NCBI GenBank assembly: GCA_034696485.1 | Contig: JAQIWT010000239.1 | Location: forward strand, 1 to 26,331 | Length of the DNA stretch: 26,331 nucleotides | Direction of reading: 5' to 3' | Source of the DNA: Isohypsibius dastychi | Lineage: Eukaryota; Tardigrada; Eutardigrada; Parachela; Isohypsibiidae | Shown: piece by piece, positions 10,787-19,694 of the stretch | Layout of the letters: the number at the start of each line of letters is the position of its first letter | How positions within the stretch are numbered: the stretch's first letter is position 1 | Notes under the pieces: model-generated | What the model was told of the DNA's origin: nothing | Database searches by the model: none | What the model saw: the letters and a program-made list of their open reading frames with translations, nothing else | Program-made: the position numbers and the translations under genes

Positions 10787-10921
10787 ACAATGGAAAAACG
10801 TGAGCAAGAGTCTCGTGGTCTTAAAAATAACAGAACACAGCGCTGACCGGCTCTTCGGATGATTTCTTATACGCTGGCTCCAAAATTAGGTTAACATCCC
10901 CTCGTAGACTCCCATGCTATT

Positions 10922-11335
10922 TTATTCGAGGGGTGTTAGGCTTATTTTGGCGGAGACGTACATTATGAATTGAGTAAAAACATCATCTATTTTTGACTGA
11001 ATTTTCGATTTCGTGCAGGGTTCTTTTTGGTGATTTAATAATGTCCAAATCTTTTTCGTTTCGGTGGATCTTACTCTTCTTTTCTTAATAATCTGCTCAG
11101 CAGGTACCAAAACAAAAACTCCAATCTTCTTATAACGTATTCCATAGACACGTTCAATTGTGTCCAAATGTTCTCTCAGCAAAGATCCTTGCAATCTTAG
11201 AATATCCGGAGTTATTCGTCGAAAATCATTCAGCAGATATCCATAAGGTTCCGAGGTAGCAGCTTTATATGCATTGAGAAACAACCCGAATTGCTTTGAA
11301 TACATTTGTTCACTTAGGTGTAATATTTGTAGCAT
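10922..11335 (-). CDS. Hypothetical ORF, 137 aa
   Basis: The frame starts at ATG 11335 with an in-frame TAG a few codons upstream, and ends at 10922. The N-terminal two thirds look helical and globular (fragments LRLQGSLLREHLDTIERVYG and KKIGVFVLVPAEQI). They are followed by a basic stretch IIKKRRVRSTETKK and a short hydrophobic end. No signal peptide is present and no family is recognised. It lies on the minus strand like the frame at 9734-10243, and both could belong to one foreign or decayed segment. Confidence 0.35.
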   Translation of the reverse strand: MLQILHLSEQMYSKQFGLFLNAYKAATSEPYGYLLNDFRRITPDILRLQGSLLREHLDTIERVYGIRYKKIGVFVLVPAEQIIKKRRVRSTETKKIWTLLNHQKEPCTKSKIQSKIDDVFTQFIMYVSAKISLTPLE

Positions 11336-12250
11336 ATCACGCGGCTATTCAAAAACCACAAGATAATGAGCATTTAGAGATATTGTTCGTATTATCAGGT
11401 TTTGAAAAAACATGTTCTGAAGAACAAGTATACAGTTTTGCTGGAGATGATGCGATGCTCTAACAAAAAATGCTATTGCATGCTTCGAAGAATCGGTCAT
11501 TTGATCATCAACGATAATTAGATATTGGGTGGAGTATATTCTTCGTCAGCACCATCGTTAGGAATTCCCAGATGCAACGTTATACCGAGAACAACTTTTC
11601 TCAGATTATTGATTCTGTTGGTCTTTCATGAAATGCCCTGACCCACCTATGTTATAGATGAGAAGCCTCAGTGGTATTTTGCGGTAGTCGATATTTTTTC
11701 AAAATAGCACGCCGAGTGGATATTCGTCTGATTTCAGACTAGAGTTACTAGAACCACATTGTTGGTACCAGATTGTACGTTGCAGTAGACAAGGTTTCAA
11801 AATTAACAAAAATGATCGGGGCTGATCAAGAGCATCTGGCCTCTCATGAAGTAGTTCTTCTCTGAAGCAAAGGCTGTCGTTGGCTGAACCCTTCTGGTCC
11901 AATAGGAAGCAGCCATGAAGTTAACATATTGCCACTTTCCAGGCTTCAGAATATAGTTTACATTGGCGTTGGTCATCTGTAGCCCGACCATGTGAACTTG
12001 TAAACTTATTGTCGCCTGACTGCCTAAATGATTTTGAGAGGTGTGCATTCGGATACATTGTACTCACATTGAAGTTTTGAGGACACATGAGTGTATCATC
12101 GAACAACTCACTTCTGTTCTGTTCGTCCGATTGTTCGGAGTCTTCATTTAGGGTTGTATAGTCTTTTTGTCATGAATTTATTCATTCAATAATTGCTCAC
12201 ATTATTTGTCATTTTATAACGGAATACGATCGTTAATCCGCATGTTGTCT
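11336..12250. other. Unidentified; weak coding-like fragments on minus strand
   Basis: Minus-strand frames at 11803-12048 (fragment YILKPGKWQYVNFMAASYW) and about 11530-11640 look protein-like but are short, overlap other frames and match nothing I know. They could be decayed pieces of the same segment as the flanking ORFs. No repeat or RNA gene was seen. Confidence 0.25.
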
Positions 12251-12541
12251 TCAATGAACACTAGAGGATTTTGTGGAGTCAGTTTTCGTCGGCAATAATT
12301 TCAGTGATATCTCGGATGAATCGTGTGCTGGATGCTGTTTCAATTCTGAGTTCTTTGAACATGGCTGTTGAGTTAGGACGTCTAGTTTGATGGGTAACAA
12401 AAGAACAATTCGTTCACCACTTTTGCGTTTATTTTCATCTGAGTCTTTGTATCCAAAAATTTCATCCGCCGCTGATCCCTGCGTCAAACTGACGGCCACG
12501 AAGCCAAGAAGATACGAGGAAACCCATAATCGATTCACCAT
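12251..12541 (-). CDS. Possible small secreted protein, 96 aa
   Basis: The frame is open further upstream to 12724, but the ATG at 12541 begins a classic signal peptide: MVNRLW followed by the hydrophobic stretch SSYLLGFVAVSLTQG, with a likely cleavage after GSA near residue 24. The mature part of about 72 residues is charged and Ser/Lys-rich with one cysteine and no known domain. The protein ends in a TAG. It could be a lineage-specific secreted peptide or the first exon of a longer gene. The start is chosen because of the signal peptide; the upstream 61 codons look like noise. Confidence 0.3.
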   Translation of the reverse strand: MVNRLWVSSYLLGFVAVSLTQGSAADEIFGYKDSDENKRKSGERIVLLLPIKLDVLTQQPCSKNSELKQHPAHDSSEISLKLLPTKTDSTKSSSVH

Positions 12542-12782
12542 GTCAACCCTCATACAATCTTGACCCAAGCCATTTGTTCTCCACCACGATACCTGTCTCC
12601 TTGTCTTCCGTTGACCACTGTCCCTTACGTGCGGTTTTATTCGGTGCGTGAAATCTCTAATCCTGAGATCTGGAATCTGAATCTTAACCATGAGCATTTT
12701 CCGGGTGCACACTCCATCAACCAACCACTCATACCCCTAACATTCTCACACCGACTATAAAATCCGTTTCGGACTCCAAGCA

Positions 12783-13900
12783 GTGATAACTTATCAACTA
12801 CCCGTTAAGGAGCAGCTGGATGAGCTTTTCCCTTTGAAAACAACGTCGTATAGAAAAATCATCGAAGCATTTCAGCCTAATCATCTCCGTTTCATACTTT
12901 TGTTCGAGGTGGTCCGGGCACCGGTGAATCTTGGCTTATCCATCGGATTACTGAGCTTGTTAAAACACAAGTGGTGAAAAAGAGATTGGATATTTATCTT
13001 TTACGCTTCAAATGCTCTACTTTCTGCCTACACAGCAATAGCAGCTGCAAACATTAACGGAACTACCGTGCACGAGCTTCTAAAGGTTCTACGAGAACGT
13101 AGTATGCCTCTGCAAACAGTGAGAGACCAGAAAACCTACGTCATGAATTTGAGTATGCGCTGCTGATTATAATCGATAAAGTTTCAATGCTACCCCGCTC
13201 GTTTTTCGAACATATGAACTTCCGGCTAGACGTAATCATGAGGACCGTGAACACTCTGGACATATCATTCGGAGGGATACCGCTACTCATTGTTGGTGAC
13301 TTTTGTCAACTTAAACTAGTTTGGGAACTTTCATCTTGGAAGGTCGCAACATGGCCATCAATCTGTGGCAGGAACTATATCAGCCCTACTCTCTTAAACA
13401 AAGTGTGCGTCAAGCAGAAGATCCAACATTAGCAGTCCTACTGGAGTCGCTGCGGGAAAAAATTCTTGGACATCGCACTGCAGAGCCGCTGTCTTGATCC
13501 TGAAGTGAATCCGCAAGGATGGGAAGCAGTTTCAGAAGAATATCGGAAGGTGCTGAATCATCGGATGCACATCTTTGTCACCAATGCTCAGCAAGATAGT
13601 TTCAACGTTGAAAGTTTGGATCGTACATCCAGGCGTGAAGGTTCAGTGATCTATCATTTTGCCGCACAGGACTCGGTGGATTATTCAAATATAACGAAAA
13701 GATCTAAACTTCGTGAGGCCGTCAAGGCATGTCGAGCAATACAATTGATCTTCCATCGAACAGAAACGAAACAAGTGGTCTTGTAAAATAATGTCTGCTT
13801 GGCATTGGCTGCAAAATTATGGTCACCTAAAACCTGGACACCGATTCCGGGTCAGTGAGCAAAGCGCGTGGAACATTGCATCGGATCATGTGGTTCTCAA
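12783..13900 (+). pseudogene. Pif1-family DNA helicase pseudogene
   Basis: Superfamily 1B helicase motifs occur in the correct order across changing frames. Walker A reads GGPGTGES at about 12908-12931. Motif Ia reads TAIAAANINGTTVH at about 13032-13073. Walker B reads LIIIDKVSM at 13163-13189. A motif III-like block, FGGIPLLIVGDFCQL, starts at 13268. A VRQAEDPTLAVLLESLR block is near 13408-13458, a VTN-containing block (HIFVTNAQQDSFNVESL) ends near 13618, and the C-terminal motif with NLDTDSGSVSKARGTL lies at about 13807-13880. Pif1 enzymes are 5'-to-3' ATP-dependent helicases found in hosts, Helitron transposons and some large DNA viruses. The gene is dead. The Walker A lysine is E, the Walker B glutamate is K, a TAA interrupts the last motif, and at least three frame changes occur. 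No Rep/HUH domain was found nearby, so a Helitron origin is possible but not shown. Confidence 0.85.
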
Positions 13901-16900
13901 CCGAGGGCAACAATCATGCGAATCCCGAACAAAGAGTTATCCGAAAGTCAAGTTTCAGCAGCATGTGTAAAACTCCCGTTGTCACCCAAGTTATTGAGAG
14001 CATCGAGATATTCTTCCATTGTTGCGTGACATCCTTTTAGAATTTGAGGTTTCTCTGGCATAGGCGAAATCGATAGATTTCGTTGCGTTAAATCATCGTA
14101 GTACACCAGTCCATCCTTTTGCGAAGAAACGTAATAGAGTCCTCGTGGGCGAGTCGCCATTGTCGCGGATAATCAAAAGCTTCTGTTTTGAGTACTTATC
14201 TTGTATGAATCTGCTTGATTGACTTGCGTTCTGTAACGTCTTTTCGTCACGTCTACATCGTAAAAGATTTATGGTACGGAAGCTTTTAGCTTCCAGTTTC
14301 AATCTGATTTAGTCTTGGTGATACCACCACCAGTTGTATTTAAACATCATCCTTGTTCATCCTTGCCAGTCGGAACACAGCAGGGATATCCATCAAAAGG
14401 ATCGTCACGAACAGCCGCGGAACGGAGACTGGCCTTCTCCGACCTTTCCATTCAATTGTTCTTTTTATGTAATCCTAGTACACTGAAGTTTATGAAAAAT
14501 ATACGCATGCGCTTGGTGTCGATCGTTTAGGATCAACGGTTAATACATTTCATTAAATATATTCGGTAAGTCCACACGCAACACCATAAAAAGAGCAGCT
14601 TCCCATTCTCAATCCAACATTATGTGGTTGGCTAGCCTCGTACGTAAGCTTCTGGCCGTATTGGTGTCACAGGATTTGTTGTCACATGCCAGGTTGACGA
14701 AAAAATCAACTCTGATCATTGTGATACTTTGAGCAGCTCGAGGTTCTAAAACGCTCCCGTAAGCTTCTCGTCTTTAAAATCTTTCACTTAACGAACTCTC
14801 ACAGATTGTTTGAATTCGCTTTTTGTGACAATGAATAATTCTTTCGAGAACGTTTGGAAATAGCCTTTCAAATGTTGTTCCTTATCCAGCTCAAGCCTAA
14901 CGCGTTCACTAATTAAAAATATCGGAACTTGGAGGCGTTGTTCTATGCCTCCATAATATTTGTTCAAATGTCGATCCATATTTGGGTGTTATTGTGCGTA
15001 AAATGAAATTCAATTTTCATCATAATTGTTTAAAGTATTTGCTCGCAGATCGGAGCTTACGTCTTATTCAAAGAAGTATGAAAATTATGAGTGTGATGCT
15101 ATTTCAACACGTCCTTGAAATTTTGCTCGAAAAACTCTGCCCCGAACAAATTTGGGCAGACTGGATCTGTTGCGGTCCTGTTCGGTAGAAGGCTTGGAAG
15201 AAAATTCGACACTTCCAAACCAGTTTTAGTTCTCAGAGGAAATGCTCACGTTTTTTTCGAGAACACGCAGATTAAGAACAAGATATACCTGAAGACAAAA
15301 CCATACAACGGTTCACGTGGTGGAGACCTTGAATCCATCGTTGTGTGCCTTGTAGCATCCGAGATCCGCTAGATCCCCTTGTATTTGGGCCAACGGCCCC
15401 GTCGTGTTAGTTTTCGCGGAATTTTATGTTTCACTGATTTGTTCAGTTGATATGTTTCCTGTGAGCTGAGCCATGCTGCTACAGCTGACTGAGAGGCTCA
15501 ACACTCTTTTCGAATATCGGCTCGAAGTCTGTCAACACCACCATAGCCGCCAGGATTTCAGGCATTTTATTAAATAGCATGAGCAACAGTAACTAGTTGT
15601 GCAGGAGTGCATTTTATTTTTTCAGACACTCCACTGCTTCACGAATACAAGCAGGAACATTTGATGACCGATGATGGCCCAGAAAAATGATAACTATCAA
15701 GGTATCCATTTTGTCCTCGATTCTGAAACATAAGGCAAGAACACAAAAATCCAGCTGAAAACCAAACTGGCTCCTGATTAAAATGAAACGCGCCAGCACA
15801 ACCGATTCAGAAGCTACCAAGTGAAAAGTGAGAGAGTTGTGCAAAGAATTCATACAAATAAGCTCCGTAGTGCATTAGTGAGATTTAGCATTACTTGAAC
15901 GATACAAACATCCCAAACATCGCTCAAAACGCTCACGGCTCAGTGCTTCGATTATATATTCAGCGATGATCAGTCGAAAAACCGCGGGCGCTAATCGATT
16001 GGAGCTGCTGCTTTCACTGCTCAGACATGCAGTGCAATGCATGCCACTCATGGCTCAAGTCCGGATGAAACGAGCTAATTTTCGAGTAACCACTGAGGCA
16101 GACCCTTTGCAGCACTGTTTCGTGCAGCTTCAAGTGTTCAGCCTTGCGCAAAACCCGTTTTGTAGGGAAGACAAGCAGCCACCGTGATGATATCTGCACA
16201 AATAGCTACCGGGAATTGTCGAAAAAGGAAATATTCCACGCGGTCTTTCAGAAGCCCAATTCTGTGTGGATTGGCCAGAATTCACGGCCAGTACATTTGG
16301 CGCTTACTAGGCCGATGAACAGAACATCTGAGTCACTGTTTTTTCAACGTGGTAAATCAGAATATTTTTCACGTTCATGAATACTCTGCTGATTAACGCA
16401 AGAAAACAAATCGACATATGGACTGAATTTCCAGAGCTCGAATCTCCGATTTTAAACAAGATTCTTGCCAACAAGCACTCCCACTGTGAAAGTTTGGGCA
16501 AATGAAAATGATTCCACCTACTCCGGATTCAAACACTGCCCATTATGAGCAAGGTGATTAAAATCGATTTCACAAGTGTATCCCATGAGCGTTCCGGCGT
16601 GAGTTCGATCCCACACTTCTCAGAATTTTTTGCTGCTTCAAGAAGTGAAGTAGTATATATCGAGTCCGGAAAAATGTCTGATCTTATCTTACATGGGATT
16701 TCCGTACACTTCCATGTTATAACAATCTCTTAACGAAAATGATGAATGGGAAGTGGGAAGGGTGATCATAATCTCACTCACTGAGAATCAGGCCTACCTT
16801 GCCACATCAGAACATCTCCAACCTGGAATCAAGACTGAGGCGAGAGAAATAAATCGCCTGGGGCATTTGAACTGTCTGGAAGGCTCTGTCATTCCGCATT

Positions 16901-17157
16901 TCAAATCAGTTGCTTCATTTCCAAAAAAACTTCGGTTTCTCTTGCTTCCTGTTGTGCTGCTTTCGACAACCTTTATCCTGCCCAGGTTTATTTTGCTGAG
17001 GTTTCTTTCCGTTTCAGAGCAAACATTTCATTTTCCCCACCGTACTGTTTTGGATTACTTCCTTTCAGATCGCTGCCTTCGTCACTAGCTTTTCATCTTA
17101 CTCAGAGCTTGGGTTGTTTTGTTTTGGATAAATACCGTTCCAGAAGTAAGTCCCTTT
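13901..17157. other. No gene recognised
   Basis: Frames of 60-111 codons occur on both strands. Those at 13948-14302 (minus, two overlapping frames that could be one frameshifted protein) and 15115-15372 (plus, fragment GSVAVLFGRRLGRKF) are the most protein-like, but I recognise no family in them. No RNA genes or clear repeats were seen. This may be further decayed transposon or foreign DNA. Confidence 0.35.
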
Positions 17158-17711
17158 GGAATTGCCCCTTGCCCTTGCTCTGCTGTTTTATGCCGGAAGT
17201 GGTTGGTGTTGTCTTCCCGTGTCTCTCTGCTATCTTTTCATTGTCGAATGAGATTCCGACCGGATACAGCGCATCAGCTGAAAATTCTTCAGGAATTGCC
17301 CTTTGCCCTTGCTTTGTTGTTTTCTACCGGAAGCGTTTTTTACTGTCTTTCTATTGTCGTTCTATGGTCTTTCACTGTCAGATGGGATTCTGACCGCAAG
17401 CAGCATCCCAGTTGGCTTCCAAGGACAATGCAGAATGCATTTCCGCCCTTGCCCTTGCTCTGCTGTTTTATGCCGGAAGTGGTTGGTGTTGTCTTCCCGT
17501 GTCTCTCTGTTATCTTTCCATTGTCGAATGAGATTCCGACCGGATACAGCGCATCAGCTGAAAGTTTTTCAGGAATTGCCCCTTGCCCTTGCTTTGTTGT
17601 TTTCTACCGGAAGCGTTTTTTACTGTCTTTCTATTGTCTTTCTATGGTCTTTCACTGTCGGATGGGATTCTGACCGCAAGCAGCATCCCAGTTGGCTTCC
17701 AAGCAGTGGTG
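17158..17711. repeat. Higher-order tandem repeat, 280-bp unit of two ~140-bp monomers
   Basis: Two copies of a 280-bp unit run in tandem: the block with TGCCGGAAGTGG at 17191 recurs at 17471, and CAGCATCCCAGTTGGC at 17401 recurs at 17681. Each unit is built from two diverged monomers of about 134-146 bp. They share the start GGAATTGCCCYTTGCCCTTGCT and a CCGGAAG...GATTCYGACCG core, beginning near 17158, 17292, 17438 and 17572. This is a small satellite-like array with alternating monomer types. Long open frames across it are a by-product of the repeat. Confidence 0.85.
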
Positions 17712-18069
17712 TGCCGAGGTTCAAAACTTCGGGAGGCTAAATACATTTTTTCGATTTTTCGCTACGCACCAGTCCGGCCGGGAGGCTGAGTTTTTGGTCA
17801 GAGGGGTGAAATTAAGGGGGGGGGGGGATATAAGGGGGTACGGCGGTTCTGGGGGTTTTTAAAAGGGTCAAAAACACGCAAAATAACGTGAAAATGCGGA
17901 TTTTTCTGTTTTTTAGCTTCGGAAGTTCGGAAAACTGGCAAAAATCAATGAAATTAATCGGGAGGCTTGATTCGAGAGGCTTTTAAAATTATTCGGGAGG
18001 CTTATTCGAGAGGCCGGCAAAAATATTCGGGAAGCTGAAGCCCTCAAGCCCCCCCCCCCCCCCCCCCCC
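17712..18069. mobile_element. Insertion with repeated CGGGAGGCT motif and poly-C end
   Basis: The tandem array is interrupted after TTGGCTTCCAAG. In the first unit this is followed within about 20 bp by AATGCATTTCCGCC. In the second unit the same AATGCATTTCCGCC appears only after about 358 bp, at 18070. The intervening DNA carries CGGGAGGCT at 17730, 17779, 17960 and about 17994, a 12-G run at 17816, and ends in 21 Cs at 18049-18069. It has no coding capacity. It is most simply a non-autonomous element, with the C tract playing the part of a simple tail, but its class is unknown. Confidence 0.6.
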
Positions 18070-18288
18070 AATGCATTTCCGCCAGGAAGCCAAGTGAAAA
18101 TCGAAGAATTCAGCGAAGCTCGTGTATACGCTCCTTTTCACGTCTGCTTGTTTATTAATTTTTCTGTGTCACATCTTTGCCATAACAAATAAAGTATGTG
18201 TCAGTAACGATGAATTCAATTGAAATCCCTAACTGAAAGAATAAGTGAGAGTGAGAGAAATGCGGCAAGTATGCGACTTGATTCCGGA

Positions 18289-18440
18289 TGGGGTGGGTAG
18301 ATCAGGTTAGATTGAGCAGTTTGGATTGGGTAGTTGAGCTTGGATTGGGTATTATGAGTTGGGTAGTTCACGTTTGGTTGGTTGGTTCAGGTTGGGTTGG
18401 GTAGCTCAGGCTGGGTAGCACAGGTGCGATTAGTCAACTC
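18289..18440. repeat. Degenerate G-rich repeat (GGTTGGGTAG-like)
   Basis: Variants of TTGGGTAGTT, GGTTGGGTTGGGTAG and GGTTGGTTGG recur through about 150 bp with irregular spacing. It is a decayed minisatellite. The other strand would be rich in CCAAC/CTACCC. It is too irregular to be called telomeric. Confidence 0.6.
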
Positions 18441-18599
18441 GGGTTGAAATGTTTCACTCTTTGAAAAGGCCCATCAAGTACGAGCGGCCATTCGGTTCCA
18501 GTTATCAAAATGTGGACTAAAAATATTTTTGGTAACCTCGCAATACAGTTGGCGAGGTGCTCCCATGCATTCAGCAGCCTGTTTCTCAAAAGTGATCTT

Positions 18600-18812
18600 T
18601 GGTTGTGAGCAGCGACCTTGGATGTATCAGGGGATGGTTGGTATTGACGGTGGCAATGGCGGATCATCTTTGCAATTTACCTGAACAAGTTTTCCGCTCC
18701 TGAAACACCCAGTATTGTTTCTTTTGGCGATTTTCGCACATACATACATGAAGTCTTCATGAATGAGTAGCTTCCCACCTCCACTTGTTTCCGAATAACT
18801 CGAATCTGACAT
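18600..18812 (-). pseudogene. FLYWCH-type zinc-finger fragment, frameshifted
   Basis: The minus-strand ATG at 18812 opens a frame with KLLIHEDFMYV, matching the first half of a FLYWCH finger. The second half, YWVFQERKTCSGKLQR, then an NHPLIH histidine pair, continues in a different frame. The frame change falls at a TGTA tandem (ATGTATGTATGTG) near 18740, so a four-base slippage could account for it. In the family the finger binds DNA and is often fused to MULE-type transposases in invertebrates. The usual WxC cysteine is F here and a stop follows the KLQR segment. I regard it as a transposon-related relic; the match rests on motif spacing only. Confidence 0.5.
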
Positions 18813-18869
18813 TTTACGAGAAGGTCAAAAAACGAGAAATATCGCACTGAGGAACCGAGTGTTCAACCA

Positions 18870-19152
18870 ACGACAAGAACGCAAACGCATCAATTGTCAG
18901 TCTCTTGCGTTTCTTGTCAGCCATCGATTTCACTACTGAAGTACTTCTTGTGCCGTTACGATCCTTCATTCATGGTTCCAGATCAGACGTTTTGAGGAAT
19001 TTTTCCAATGCATGGAGAGCGAAGGCAAGATCCAGAATCTCAATGAGAAGGAGCTACCTGAGCACCAGGAGAGGAAAAAGACGAATGGTAAAAAACACAA
19101 CAAACTTAACATCGTATTCCGCAGTGCTTCTTCCCATTCAGGGAGGACATGA
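18870..19152 (+). other. Coding-like frame, possible MULE transposase tail
   Basis: A plus-strand frame of about 90 codons is open to the TGA at 19150-19152. It contains LLKYFLCRYDPSF, FEEFFQCMESEGKIQNL and a basic end (HQERKKTNGKKHNKLNIV). The pattern of an aromatic/acidic helix followed by a Lys-rich tail resembles C-terminal ends of MULE-type transposases. It lies on the opposite strand from the FLYWCH fragment, so the two would not be one gene. Weak evidence. Confidence 0.25.
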
Positions 19153-19694
19153 TAATTAGGTGCTTGCAGTAACTGAAATCCCGAAAAAGCGTTTGCCCAA
19201 CTTCATTCTACCGGGTTGTCCACTATTTTTGACCATCTATAGATGTTTCTTGATTCATTTTTATAGAATTGCCGATTCTAAATTCTTACCTTTTGTGTGA
19301 TATCTAATTCTTGTCGATACGGGTGATTCAGTTTTCTGAAATGAGGTTGACGTCGTATGTCAGAATATTCAGGCTAACATGGCCTGCCTGGGCTTGGCTC
19401 CATGTTAAACGTGACTACAAGTTCTCTTGATTGACCAACCTAACAGGTTGTTTCCATGCTTGTTCAGTCGCGTCAGGCGTCTATGTTTTTGACTTTTTAC
19501 ATATCATTTATCGCAACTCACCCGATCGAAGTCAACACGGGGACTTCAGTGATATGCTAACTTCAACATTCATTGCTCGTATCAGTCCTTGATTAGATAT
19601 GTGGTTGCTTTGCTATTTCCCATGCCTGACAGCTCTGAAACAGTCGGTAACGTAAGGTTCTTCCCCCACTACTTCTTGTGCTTTAAACAGAGCG
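19153..19694. other. Upstream region of the P450 gene
   Basis: No gene is recognised. The region presumably contains the P450 promoter and 5' UTR, but I see no confident TATA box or initiator. In-frame codons from 19589 to the chosen ATG are not supported, because the proper N-terminus is encoded in another frame and joined by splicing. Confidence 0.5.

Noticed and set aside
17119-17740. Long overlapping plus frames of 145-184 codons with repeated Cys/Phe-rich translation
   Set aside because: They lie entirely in the 280-bp tandem repeat and are open in more than one frame because the repeated DNA lacks stops; composition is not protein-like.
18289-18440. Possible internal telomeric repeat
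   Set aside because: The G-rich motifs are irregular in length and spacing and do not form a clean tandem telomere unit.
19589-19694. In-frame upstream extension of the second P450 exon as the N-terminus
   Set aside because: The signal anchor and PPGPP hinge are encoded in another frame from 19695 and join by a clean GT-AG intron; the extension has no P450 character.
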